From NCBI RefSeq assembly GCF_014270065.1, contig NZ_JACNME010000001.1, forward strand, positions 674,545 to 738,544: a stretch of DNA of 64,000 nt. The letters are read 5' to 3'. Shown in pieces: positions 29,840 to 39,972 of this stretch. Position 1 is the first letter of the stretch; each line of letters begins with the position of its first letter. The position numbers were made by a program, and so were the translations under genes. Below the pieces are notes generated by a model. The model saw nothing but the letters and a program-made list of their open reading frames with translations. It had not been told where the DNA came from and ran no database searches. This stretch comes from Quadrisphaera sp. RL12-1S. Its GTDB lineage: Bacteria > Actinomycetota > Actinomycetes > Actinomycetales > Quadrisphaeraceae.

Positions 29840-29900
29840 CTCGCTGCGGGTCGCCCGACCCGCTCACGGCCAGGCTGGGGCGAGCGCCCGACAGCGGGCG

Positions 29901-29945
29901 GCGGGTGCCGCCGGGCCCTGTGGACAGAGCTCCGGCGGCACCCGC
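29901..29945 (-). terminator. Hairpin after gnd
   Basis: Arms 29901-29914 and 29932-29945 are perfectly complementary over 14 bases, with a 17-base loop. It lies 21 bases downstream of the gnd stop, on the minus strand, before the DUF2786 gene. Confidence 0.75.
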
Positions 29946-29965
29946 CTGTGGGCACCTGACGTGCG

Positions 29966-31471
29966 TCAGTGGGGGTTGTGGCTGCCCTGGCCCTCGCTGT
30001 CCTGGCGCTCCTCGGAGCCGTCACCGGACCACAGCGTGTGGTAGGTGCCGGGCTTGTCGACGCGGCCGTAGGTGTGCGCGCCGAACAGGTCGCGCTGCCC
30101 CTGCACCAGCGCCGCGCCCAGGCGCTCCCGGCGCAGGCCGTCGTAGTACGCCAGGGCGCTGGAGAACCCCGGCACCGGCACGCCGAGGCGCACCGCCGTG
30201 GCCACCACGCGGCGCCAGGAGTCCTGGGCGCTGCTCACGGCCGAGGCGAAGTAGTCGTCCAGGAGCAGCGACGCCAGGTGGGCGTCCTTGTCGTAGGCGT
30301 CCTTGATCCGGTTGAGGAACTGCGCCCGGATGATGCAGCCGCCGCGCCAGATGGTGGCCATGGCGCCCTTGTCGACGTCCCAGCCGTACTGGTCGCTGCC
30401 GGCCTGGATCATGTCGAAGCCCTGCGCGTAGGCGACCACCTTGGAGGCGTACAGCGCGTCGCGGACGGCGTCGACGAAGCCCTCGGCCTCAGCGCCGTCC
30501 AGCGAGGCGCCGGTCGGGCCCGTGAGGGACCCGGCGGCCTGCACCGCCTGGCGCTGGTCCACCGAGCCGGACAGCGACCTGGCGAACACGGCCTCGGCGA
30601 TGCCGGTGACGGGGACGCCCAGCTCCAGGGCGGTCTGCACCGTCCAGCGCCCGGTGCCCTTCTGCTCGGCGGCGTCGACGATGACGTCGACGAGCGCCTT
30701 CCCGGTCTCCGCGTCCACCTTGTCGAGCACCGTGGCGGTGATCTCGATGAGGAAGGACTCCAGGTCGCCCTCGTTCCAGGTCCGGAACACCTCGGCCAGC
30801 TCGGCGGGGGTCTTGCCCAGGCCCTGGCGCAGCAGGTCGTAGGCCTCGGCGATGAGCTGCATGTCGGCGTACTCGATGCCGTTGTGCACCATCTTGACGA
30901 AGTGGCCCGCGCCGTCGGGACCGACGTAGGTGCAGCAGGGGGTGCCGTCGACGTCGACGGCGATCGACTCCAGGATCGGGCCCAGGGCCTCGTAGGACTC
31001 CTTCGACCCCCCGGGCATGATGCTCGGCCCGTTCAGGGCGCCCTCCTCGCCACCGGAGACGCCGGTGCCGACGAAGTGCAGGCCCTTGGCGCGCAGGGCC
31101 TGCTCGCGGCGGCGGGTGTCGTCGAAGTGGGCGTTGCCGCCGTCGATGACGATGTCGCCCTCCTCCAGCAGGGGGACCAGCTCGTCGATGACGGCGTCCG
31201 TGGGCTTCCCGGCCTTCACCATGATCATAACGCGGCGGGGCCGCTTGAGGGAGGCCACGAAGGACTCCAGGTCGGTGGAGGCGACGAAGTCGCCCTCGCT
31301 GCCGAACTGCTCGACCAGCTCGTCGACGCGGGACTGGGTGCGGTTGTGCAGGGCCGTCACGTGGCCGTGCCGGGCGAAGTTGCGGGCCAGGTTGCGACCC
31401 ATGACCGCCAGACCGGTGACGCCGATGTCGGCGCGGGCGCCGGTGGAGGGGGTGGAGGACTCGTCTGCCAT
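29966..31471 (-). CDS. gnd: 6-phosphogluconate dehydrogenase (decarboxylating)
   Basis: Gnd oxidises and decarboxylates 6-phosphogluconate to ribulose 5-phosphate, making NADPH. The 501-residue length fits the long, dimeric family type. GVTGLAVMGRNLARNFARHG is the NADP-binding motif; MPGGS, KMVHNGIEYADMQLIAEAY and the C-terminal RRDLFGAHTYGRVD are diagnostic. The start is ATG at 31471, because residues upstream in the longer frame do not fit the family. A single gene, with a hairpin downstream. Confidence 0.97.
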   Translation of the reverse strand: MADESSTPSTGARADIGVTGLAVMGRNLARNFARHGHVTALHNRTQSRVDELVEQFGSEGDFVASTDLESFVASLKRPRRVMIMVKAGKPTDAVIDELVPLLEEGDIVIDGGNAHFDDTRRREQALRAKGLHFVGTGVSGGEEGALNGPSIMPGGSKESYEALGPILESIAVDVDGTPCCTYVGPDGAGHFVKMVHNGIEYADMQLIAEAYDLLRQGLGKTPAELAEVFRTWNEGDLESFLIEITATVLDKVDAETGKALVDVIVDAAEQKGTGRWTVQTALELGVPVTGIAEAVFARSLSGSVDQRQAVQAAGSLTGPTGASLDGAEAEGFVDAVRDALYASKVVAYAQGFDMIQAGSDQYGWDVDKGAMATIWRGGCIIRAQFLNRIKDAYDKDAHLASLLLDDYFASAVSSAQDSWRRVVATAVRLGVPVPGFSSALAYYDGLRRERLGAALVQGQRDLFGAHTYGRVDKPGTYHTLWSGDGSEERQDSEGQGSHNPH

Positions 31472-31545
31472 GGCCTGATCCTGCCGGTCCCCCTCGCGGA
31501 GCCGCCAGCCCGGACCGGCGGCGTCCACCCCCACGTGGGTGCCCG

Positions 31546-33105
31546 GTGGCTGCCCGGTGGCTGAGAGGATGCAGCACCGCGCGCTCGGTGATCACGCGGC
31601 AGACCTGGGAGATCGTGGAACGGGGGGCCTGGGTGGGGGCAGTGGGCCCCGCGGCGGTGGCCGCGGCCGCGTGCGCCGCAGCGGCGCTGCTCGTCGTCGC
31701 CCGGCTGCGCGGGCGGGTCGCGTCCCGGACCGTGACGGCCGCCCTGGCGGCGCTGGTCCTCCTCCCGGTCGCTGCCCTGGGCGACGCGGCAGCGGTCGCC
31801 GGGCCCGCCGCGCCGCTGGTGGTCAGCGGCACCGCCTCGCTGCTGCTCAGCGCCGGGACGGTCGCCGTGCAGATGCGGCTGCTGCGGACGCGGTTGGTCA
31901 CCTCGGCCGCGCGCAGCTGGCTCGACGTGGCCAGCGGCGCCGTCATGGGGATGGGACTGGCCTGGGCGTTCGGCACGCCGCTGCTGGTGGCGGTGCCGGG
32001 GGTCGGGGTGGCCTGGGCGACCGCGGTGCTGGTGCCGACCGGTGCCGCGCAGATCGCGAGCAGCTTCGGGGTGACCTCCACGCTGCTGCTGCGCCCGCAG
32101 GACCCGCGGATGCGGGCGCTGGCGGCCACGGCGGTGCTGGTGTTCGGGGCGGAGGTCGCCGGGCTGCTCGGGTCCGCGGGGTCCGGGGGCGCCGTGCTCG
32201 TCGCCACCGCCCTCCGGGTGGGCGCCGCGGGCTGCCTGGTGGCGGCTGCGCTGCTGCGCGACCCCGCGGCGGGGTCGACGGCGCTGGAGAGCACCTCCGA
32301 CGTCACGATCGCGCCCATCGCCCTCACCGCGGGCAGCATCGTCATGCTCGCCTGGCACCTGGTCTCGCCCATGGCCACCGCCGCCGCGTGGGCAGCGCTC
32401 GTGACCATCGTGCTGATGACGGTCAAGACCGTGGTGGTGTTCCGCCAGCTCGACGTCCTCAACGCGATCCGGGCGCAGGCCATGACGGACGCGCTCACGG
32501 GCCTCGGCAACCGCCGTGCGCTGCGGGAGGCGCTCAGCGGGGTGGAGCGCGGGGAGGAGGTGGCGCTGGTGGTCATCGACCTCGACAGGTTCAAGGCCGT
32601 CAACGACACGCTCGGCCACGCCGCCGGCGACGAGCTGCTGGTCGAGCTGGGGCGGCGCCTGAGGGAGGGGTCGGCTGAGGGCGAGGTGGTGGTGCGCCTC
32701 GGCGGGGACGAGTTCGCCCTCGTGGTGCCGCGCGCCGGGCGCGAGGCGGCCCGGGTGCGCGCCGCCGAGGCCGTGGTGGCACTCAGCCTGCCGGTCCGCC
32801 TGGGCCACACCACGGCGTCGGTGGGCGCCAGCGCCGGGGTGGCGGTGGCGCCCCTGCACGCCTCCACCGCCGTGGGGCTGCAGGAGCGGGCTGACGAGGC
32901 GATGTACCGCGCCAAGGGCCAGGAGGGCGCCGTCGTCGTGGCCGACGCCACCGAGGTGCCGGCTCCGGACCGGCGCCGGACCGGGCGCCGGGCCGCTGAC
33001 CGCCGGCCCGGGCAGGGGGAGGTCCTGGACGGACCTGGGGTCAGCGAGGGGGACGGCGTCGACAGGGACGCGCTCGACGGCGCTGTCGTCGTCGACGAGG
33101 CCTGA
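31546..33105 (+). CDS. Membrane-bound GGDEF protein (probable diguanylate cyclase)
   Basis: Up to 519 residues. The first half has about eight hydrophobic helices. A GGDEF domain follows from about residue 310: AMTDALTGLGNRRALREAL, VIDLDRFKAVNDTLGHAAGD, and the intact active site RLGGDEFALVV at about 383-393. It should make cyclic di-GMP from GTP. No RxxD inhibitory site is obvious just before the motif. The C-terminal 60 residues are charged and disordered. The start is uncertain among GTGs at 31546, 31588 and 31615; the last follows a GGGAG. No EAL domain is present. Confidence 0.85.
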   Translation: MAARWLRGCSTARSVITRQTWEIVERGAWVGAVGPAAVAAAACAAAALLVVARLRGRVASRTVTAALAALVLLPVAALGDAAAVAGPAAPLVVSGTASLLLSAGTVAVQMRLLRTRLVTSAARSWLDVASGAVMGMGLAWAFGTPLLVAVPGVGVAWATAVLVPTGAAQIASSFGVTSTLLLRPQDPRMRALAATAVLVFGAEVAGLLGSAGSGGAVLVATALRVGAAGCLVAAALLRDPAAGSTALESTSDVTIAPIALTAGSIVMLAWHLVSPMATAAAWAALVTIVLMTVKTVVVFRQLDVLNAIRAQAMTDALTGLGNRRALREALSGVERGEEVALVVIDLDRFKAVNDTLGHAAGDELLVELGRRLREGSAEGEVVVRLGGDEFALVVPRAGREAARVRAAEAVVALSLPVRLGHTTASVGASAGVAVAPLHASTAVGLQERADEAMYRAKGQEGAVVVADATEVPAPDRRRTGRRAADRRPGQGEVLDGPGVSEGDGVDRDALDGAVVVDEA

Positions 33106-33119
33106 CGACGCCGGCGGCG

Positions 33120-33905
33120 TCAGTTCAGCGCGCGCGTCCCGGGCGGCAGGACGCCCCCGGCGAGGAGCTCGGCGGTGGCGTCCTGCAGCGCGGTGAGCGC
33201 CACGCGCTGCGTGAAGGGCCCGGTGGACAGGCGGGCGACCCCGAGCGCCTCGAGCTCGCGGGCGGGCAGCGAGACCCCGGGGATGGAGATCAGGGTGACC
33301 ACCCCGCGGCCCAGCTCGGACACGAGGGCCTCGACGTGCTCGCGCCGCGCGGCGCGGGGGACGAAGACCACCGGGGCGCCGACCTCGAGGTAGGCCTTGC
33401 AGCGCCTGACCGCCTCGGCGAGCGTGTCGGCGGGGTCCTGGCCCTCGGGGGCCCGGGTGAAGGCGTCGGTGCGGGCGTTGAGCACGAAGCCGGGGACGCC
33501 GGCGTCGCGGGCGGCCCGCAGGCTGGCCTCGACGGCGGCCACCGACTCCTCCAGGGGCCGCAGCCCGTCCTCGAGGTTGCCCCCCACCGCCCCGGCGGCG
33601 ATCGCCCGGCGCGTGGTCTCGCCCGCGTCCCCGTAGCCCGACTCGAAGTCCATCGTCACCGGCAGGGAGACGTCGGCCGCGATGCGCGCGACCATGTCGA
33701 GGTGCAGGTCGAGCGGGATCTGCTCGCCGTCCTCGTAGCCGAACGTCGCGGCGATCCCGTGGCTGGGGGTGGCGATCGCCCGGGTGCCCTCGACGGCGGC
33801 GACCGCGCGAGCGGACACGACGTCCCAGGCGTTGGCGAGCACCAGCAGCTCGGGTGCGCGGTGCAGGTCGAGCAGGGTCTGGGCCTTGGCGGCGAGGTCG
33901 GTCAT
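33120..33905 (-). CDS. Isocitrate lyase/PEP mutase family protein
   Basis: A 261-residue alpha/beta-barrel protein. LLVLANAWDVVSARAVAAVEG is the N-terminal family signature. ATPSHGIAATFGYEDGEQIPL and PVTMDFESGYGDA (metal-binding aspartate and glutamate) follow, then GGNLEDGL. The short length and lack of the KKCGHLGGK-type loop of isocitrate lyase make this a PEP mutase-like carboxyvinyl or 2-methylisocitrate lyase relative of unknown substrate. It ends convergently with the GGDEF gene. Confidence 0.87.
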   Translation of the reverse strand: MTDLAAKAQTLLDLHRAPELLVLANAWDVVSARAVAAVEGTRAIATPSHGIAATFGYEDGEQIPLDLHLDMVARIAADVSLPVTMDFESGYGDAGETTRRAIAAGAVGGNLEDGLRPLEESVAAVEASLRAARDAGVPGFVLNARTDAFTRAPEGQDPADTLAEAVRRCKAYLEVGAPVVFVPRAARREHVEALVSELGRGVVTLISIPGVSLPARELEALGVARLSTGPFTQRVALTALQDATAELLAGGVLPPGTRALN

Positions 33906-33970
33906 GCTCCGGGACGCTAGCCGCGCCGGCGGGGGTGTGCACCGGCGGGCCAGGCAGGTAGGAAGTGAGC

Positions 33971-34915
33971 ATGGCAGCGCGGCTCGGGCTCGGTCTGGCG
34001 GCGCTCGGCCGCCCGGCGTACATCACGGCGGGACGGGACGGCGACCTCGGCGCCGACAGGTCCGTCGAGACGATGCGCCAGCGGGCCGCCGCGGTGCTCG
34101 ACGCTGCGTGGGCCGCCGGGGTGCGCCACCTCGACGCCGCCCGCTCCTACGGGCGGGCGGAGGAGTTCCTGGCGCACTGGCTGGCCTCGCGCCCGGACGT
34201 CGCGGCAGACCCGGCCCTGGTGGTCGCCTCGAAGTGGGGCTACCGCTACGCGGGCGACTGGCGGATGGACGCCGAGCAGCACGAGGTGAAGGACCACTCG
34301 CTGAGCGCCTTCACCGAGCAGCTGGCGCTGACCCGCGGCCTCCTCGGCGGGCACCTGGCCCTCTACCAGGTGCACTCCGTGACGCCGGAGAGCCCGGCCC
34401 TGCGCGACGGTCCGCTGCTGCGCGCCCTGGCCGCCGAGCGCGACCGCGGCCTGCGGATCGGCCTGTCGACGTCAGGCCCCCACCAGGCCGACGTGGTGCG
34501 GTCAGCGCTGGAGGTGGACGTCGACGGCGAGCCGCTCTTCAGCGCCGTCCAGAGCACGTGGAACCCTCTGGAGCCCTCAGCCGGCCCCGCGCTGGGGGAG
34601 GCCGCGGCCGCGGGCTGGCTCGTGGTGGTCAAGGAGGCGCTGGCCAACGGCCGGCTGGCGCCGGGAGGTGACGCGGCGGCGGAGCGGGCGGCTCACGCGG
34701 TCGACGTGCCGCTGGACCAGCTGGCGCTGGCCACAGCCCTGGCGCAGCCGTGGGCCGGCGTGGTGCTGTCCGGCGCAGTGACGCCCGAGCAGGTGGCCCG
34801 CGGCGCAGCGGCGGCGGCCCTCGACCTCGACGACCACGCCCTGCAGGCGCTCGCGCCGCTCGCCCAGGAGCCCTCCGCCTACTGGCGGGAGCGGTCGGCC
34901 CGCCCCTGGGGCTGA
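33971..34915 (+). CDS. Aldo/keto reductase family protein
   Basis: A roughly 314-residue TIM-barrel oxidoreductase. GVRHLDAARSYGRAEEFLAHWL carries the catalytic Asp and Tyr, VVASKWGYRY the lysine, and YQVHSVTPESP the histidine region. GLSTSGPHQADVVRSAL and FSAVQSTWNPLEPS follow. NADPH-dependent reduction of a carbonyl is expected; the substrate is unknown. ATG 33971 is preferred because AGGTAGGA lies seven bases upstream; GTG 33965 is in frame and also possible. Confidence 0.88.
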   Translation: MAARLGLGLAALGRPAYITAGRDGDLGADRSVETMRQRAAAVLDAAWAAGVRHLDAARSYGRAEEFLAHWLASRPDVAADPALVVASKWGYRYAGDWRMDAEQHEVKDHSLSAFTEQLALTRGLLGGHLALYQVHSVTPESPALRDGPLLRALAAERDRGLRIGLSTSGPHQADVVRSALEVDVDGEPLFSAVQSTWNPLEPSAGPALGEAAAAGWLVVVKEALANGRLAPGGDAAAERAAHAVDVPLDQLALATALAQPWAGVVLSGAVTPEQVARGAAAAALDLDDHALQALAPLAQEPSAYWRERSARPWG

Positions 34916-34944
34916 GCGCCCCGGGCGCCAGGCTGCGCGCCGGG

Positions 34945-35433
34945 TCAGAGCTGGCGCGGGGCGGCGACCTTCGGGGCGCGGGCGAACAGCTGCTGGTCCA
35001 CGGCTCCGGCGGGACGCCCGGCGTCCCACGGCCAGCGGCCCGCGTCGTCGCACCAGACCACCTGGAGCGCCGGCACCTCGACGTCGTCGGCCGCGACGGC
35101 CTGCGCCACGACGAGCGCATCGGGCGAGGTGACGCGCAGCAGGCGCAGCGAGGGCCACGGGTCGCGCTGGAGCAGGTCGCCGACGTGGAAGCGACGGCCC
35201 GCGAGGACCTCGTCCCCGAGGACGTCGAGCAGGTAGCGCGCCTCGGCCGGCGCCCGACCGCTGACCAGCAGCTCCGGGTGCCCCAGCCGGGTGAGGCCGA
35301 CGGTGTGGGAGAACGGCAGCGCGCGGCGGCCCGCCCCTCCGACGGACACGACCGTCCAGCCCTGCTCGTCGATGAGACGGCGGTGCTCGTCCAGGGCCTC
35401 GACGACCTCGACAACCCTGTGGTCCACGCGCAT
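34945..35433 (-). CDS. DUF4262 family protein
   Basis: A 162-residue protein with the DUF4262 features IDEQGWTVVSVGG near residue 21, FSHTVGLTRLGHPELLVSGR and a C-terminal LQVVWCDDAGRWPWD. The family role is unknown. ATG at 35433 starts the conserved part; an in-frame ATG at 35529 would add 32 residues that look unlike the family and lie in the AT-richer upstream region. The 262-base gap upstream holds dyads listed separately. Confidence 0.82.
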   Translation of the reverse strand: MRVDHRVVEVVEALDEHRRLIDEQGWTVVSVGGAGRRALPFSHTVGLTRLGHPELLVSGRAPAEARYLLDVLGDEVLAGRRFHVGDLLQRDPWPSLRLLRVTSPDALVVAQAVAADDVEVPALQVVWCDDAGRWPWDAGRPAGAVDQQLFARAPKVAAPRQL

Positions 35434-35495
35434 CACCGGAGCCGCCTCCTCAGTCTTCGCCTGCAGGGCCCAGCATAAATTACAAGTGTGACAGT

Positions 35496-35540
35496 CGTGA
35501 CGACTGGGGCGTGTGTGACCAAACGTCACCAGTCATCACG
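35496..35540. promoter_or_regulatory. Imperfect dyad upstream of the DUF4262 gene
   Basis: The arms cgtgacgactgg (35496-35507) and ccagtcatcacg (35529-35540) are complementary at 11 of 12 positions around 21 bases. It lies in the 35434-35695 gap, which has unusually AT-rich patches for this window (for example near 35474-35484). It may be an operator or a transcript hairpin. Confidence 0.45.
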
Positions 35541-35559
35541 GTGCGATCACTCCACTGTA

Positions 35560-35571
35560 GAACACGTGTTC
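35560..35571. promoter_or_regulatory. LexA-like SOS box candidate
   Basis: GAACACGTGTTC is a perfect palindrome fitting GAAC-N4-GTTC, the core of the actinobacterial LexA box. It stands 126 bases upstream of the DUF4262 ATG on the minus strand and after the hspR stop. No known SOS gene is adjacent, so a chance match or another regulator is possible. Confidence 0.4.
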
Positions 35572-35695
35572 GAGAGTCGAGGTCGTTCCGGCGAACACGC
35601 GGCCCAGCGGCACTGCTCGGCAGGCTAGGGAGGGGGTCCGACAGCGCGTCCGACCAGCGCGAAGGGCCGTCCGCGGGGGGACCGGCGCGACGAGG

Positions 35696-36163
35696 TCAGC
35701 GCGCCGGAGGGCGCCAGACCACCAGCGCACCGGAGCGCCCGAACGCGGAGGCCGACCGCTGGGGCCGCTGGCCGCGCTCGACCGCCACCACGTCACCCGC
35801 GGGGCCCGCGGCGAACACCCGGCGCGACCTCTGCAGCGCGTCGTAGACCCGGGAGAGCTCAGCGGTCAGCTCCTCCACGCGGCCCTGGAGCGCGCTGACC
35901 TGGTCCTCCAGCTCGAGGATGCGCTTGATGCCGGCGAGGTTGACGCCCTCCTCCTGGGAGAGGCGCTGCACCTCGCGCAGCATCACGACGTCCCGCGGGG
36001 AGTACCGCCGCCCGCGGCCGGAGGCGCGGGACGGCGAGACGAGGCCCAGCCGGTCGTACTGGCGCAGCGTCTGCGGGTGCATCCCCGCCAGCTCCGCGGC
36101 CACGGAGATGACGAAGACGGCGGCGTCCGGGTGCAGGCCGGAGCGCTGGTCACCGGAGTCCAC
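35696..36163 (-). CDS. hspR: MerR-family heat-shock repressor HspR
   Basis: A 155-residue regulator. The HTH includes FVISVAAELAGMHPQTLRQYDRLGL at about residues 17-41, followed by GRGRRYSPRDVVMLREV and a coiled-coil region (ILELEDQVSALQGRVEEL). HspR binds HAIR sites upstream of dnaK and clpB and uses DnaK as co-repressor. It is the last gene of dnaK-grpE-dnaJ-hspR, six bases after dnaJ. HAIR sites at 28252 and 39889 are its likely targets. A short stem (35682-35707) overlaps its 3' end. Confidence 0.95.
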   Translation of the reverse strand: MDSGDQRSGLHPDAAVFVISVAAELAGMHPQTLRQYDRLGLVSPSRASGRGRRYSPRDVVMLREVQRLSQEEGVNLAGIKRILELEDQVSALQGRVEELTAELSRVYDALQRSRRVFAAGPAGDVVAVERGQRPQRSASAFGRSGALVVWRPPAR

Positions 36164-36169
36164 GACGCG

Positions 36170-37225
36170 TCACCTCCCCCCGGGGGCAGCCCCGCGCGCG
36201 CGGGCGAGCAGGTCCGCGCGGGGGTCGGTCCCGTCAGCGCCGGAGGTGGCGTCCCGGAAGGCCTCCACCGCGGCGCGCGCGGCGCCGTCGAGGCGCTGCG
36301 GCACCACCACCTGGGTGGTGACCAGCAGGTCCCCGGTGGCCTCACCGCGGCGGACGCCGCGGCCCTTGACGCGCAGCGTGCGCCCCGAGGGCGTGCCGGC
36401 CGGCACCTTGAGGCGCACCGCACCGCCGTCGAGGGTGGGGGCGCTCACCTCGGCCCCGAGCGCGGCCTCGTCGAAGGTGACGGGCAGCGTCACGCGCAGG
36501 TCGTCCCCGTCGCGGGTGAAGACGGGGTGGGGCTGCACGTGCACGGTGATGAACAGGTCCCCCGGCTCCCCGCCGCGGGGGCCCGGGCGGCCCTTGCCGC
36601 GCAGTCGGATGCGCTGGCCGTCGCGCACTCCCGGCGGGATGCGCGTGGTCAGGGGCTGCCCGTCCACGCTGAGGGTGACCGTGGCGCCGCCGACGGCGTC
36701 GGCGAAGGGGAGGGTGGTCTCGGCGTCGAGGTCGACGCCGCCGCCACGACGACCGCTCGCGCCACCGGTGCCGGGCGCCTGGAAGCCGGCGGGCGCGCCG
36801 CGCCCGGCACCGCCGAACATGCTGGCCAGCAGGTCCTCGACGTCGGGACCCCCGGCGCCGGGGCTCCCGTACCGGACGCGCTGACCGCCGCCACCGCCGC
36901 CGAAGAGGCCACCGAAGACGTCCTCGAAGCCCGCGGCACCGCCGGGCCCGGAGGGTCCACCGGCGCCGGAGGAGAAGCGGGCGCGCCCGCCCGCCATGGC
37001 GCGCACGGCGTCGTACTGGCGGCGCTGCTCGGGGTCGTTGAGCACCGAGTAGGCCTCGCCGACCTCCTTGAAGCGGGCCTCGGCGGAGGCGTCGCCGGGG
37101 TTGGCGTCGGGGTGGAGCGTGCGCGCCAGCTTGCGGTAGGCCTTGCGCACGTCGTCCTGCGAGGCGTCGCTGGCGACGCCGAGGGTGGAGTAGAAGTCCT
37201 TCTCGAGCCAGTCCTGTCCGGCCAT
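36170..37225 (-). CDS. dnaJ: DnaJ-type co-chaperone lacking the zinc-finger domain
   Basis: The 351-residue protein has an N-terminal J-domain with HPD at 38-40 and KEVGEAYSVLNDPEQRRQYDAV, and a Gly/Phe-rich stretch (about 80-160). The C-terminal substrate-binding domains follow, including IPPGVRDGQRIRLRGKG and LPVTFDEAALGAEVSAPTLDG. It contains no CxxCxGxG repeats and no cysteines at all, so it is a class B (CbpA-like) DnaJ rather than the four-repeat type. It stimulates DnaK ATPase. A strong hairpin separates it from grpE. Confidence 0.93.
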   Translation of the reverse strand: MAGQDWLEKDFYSTLGVASDASQDDVRKAYRKLARTLHPDANPGDASAEARFKEVGEAYSVLNDPEQRRQYDAVRAMAGGRARFSSGAGGPSGPGGAAGFEDVFGGLFGGGGGGQRVRYGSPGAGGPDVEDLLASMFGGAGRGAPAGFQAPGTGGASGRRGGGVDLDAETTLPFADAVGGATVTLSVDGQPLTTRIPPGVRDGQRIRLRGKGRPGPRGGEPGDLFITVHVQPHPVFTRDGDDLRVTLPVTFDEAALGAEVSAPTLDGGAVRLKVPAGTPSGRTLRVKGRGVRRGEATGDLLVTTQVVVPQRLDGAARAAVEAFRDATSGADGTDPRADLLARARGAAPGGR

Positions 37226-37245
37226 GCGGTTCCTCCGGGAACGCC

Positions 37246-37283
37246 CCGACCCGCACCCCGGGGGTTCCGGGGCGCGGGTCGGG
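37246..37283 (-). other. Intercistronic stem-loop between grpE and dnaJ
   Basis: Arms 37246-37255 and 37274-37283 pair over 10 bases, and cccc/gggg pairs continue inside after a single a/c mismatch. On the minus strand it lies 12 bases after the grpE stop and 20 bases before the dnaJ start. It may act as a partial terminator or stabilise the upstream dnaK-grpE mRNA. Confidence 0.75.
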
Positions 37284-37295
37284 TCTGGTGGGGTC

Positions 37296-37927
37296 TCAGG
37301 CGGGGGAGGTCACGGCGACCCGTGCGGGCCGCAGCACCTTCTCCCCCACCCTGTAGCCGGGCTGCAGCACGGTGGTCACGACGGTCTCGGTGACCTCCGC
37401 GCTCTCGGCGTGCATCAGCGCCTCGTGCACGGACGGGTCGAACGGCTCGCCGACCTGCCCGTAGCGCGAGAGCCCGAAGCGGCCCAGGGCCGCCTCCAGC
37501 TTGTCGCTGATGGACGCGAACGGGCCTCCCTCGAGGTCGCCGTGCTGGCGGGCCAGCTCGACGTCGTCGAGGACCGGGAGCAGCGCCTCGAGCAGGCTGG
37601 TCGTGGCCGAGGCGCGGGCGACGTCCCGGTCCCGGTCGACCCGGCGCCGGTAGTTGACGTACTCCGCCTGGAGCCGCTGGAGGTCCCCCAGCCGCTCCTC
37701 GGCCAGGGCGAGGGAGGCGGCCAGCTCGTCGGTCACGTCCGCCACGCCCTGCTCGTCGTCGCGCTCCGCGCGCTCGTCCCCGTCGAGGTCGGCGGGGGCG
37801 CCCCCCGCGCCGGGGACCTGCTGGTCCCCGGGCGGGGTGCGCACCTCACCGGTCTCCGGGTCGAGGCGGCGCTTGTCGCGCACGACCACCGGCTCCTCGG
37901 GCTGCGCGGGCTGCTGGGGACCAGCGG

Positions 37928-37931
<4 letters not shown>
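37296..37931 (-). CDS. grpE: Nucleotide exchange factor GrpE
   Basis: A 211-residue protein with an acidic, disordered N-terminus, a long helix (about 65-110) containing [20 protein letters not shown], and the C-terminal beta domain with [11 protein letters not shown] and [20 protein letters not shown]. GrpE releases ADP from DnaK. Its GTG overlaps the dnaK stop (GTGA, 37928-37931). Confidence 0.96.
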
Positions 37932-39802
<1,871 letters not shown>

Positions 39803-39888
39803 GGTGTTCCTCCTGAGAGCAGACTGCTGAGTGCCTTCCGCTCAAGTCTTGCGCGTCCCGCCCGCTCTGTCGAACCGGGGGCGCTGTT

Positions 39889-39909
39889 CTTGAGCCTGTC
39901 TCACTCAAC
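39889..39909. promoter_or_regulatory. HAIR element (HspR operator) of the dnaK operon
   Basis: CTTGAGC-N7-ACTCAAC, with arms identical to those of the clpB HAIR at 28252. A CTCAAG half-site at 39841-39846 may be part of a second, degenerate copy. It is upstream of dnaK on the minus strand. Confidence 0.92.
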
Positions 39910-39972
39910 TCTCAGGTGGTGCCGTCTGTTCCCGGCGGCGCTGCCGGGCCAGCGGGGTGCCTCAGGAGCCCG

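Noticed and set aside
31357..34026. 889-codon minus-strand frame
   Set aside because: It runs through the gnd, GGDEF and PEP-mutase genes in the wrong frame and lacks recognisable motifs.
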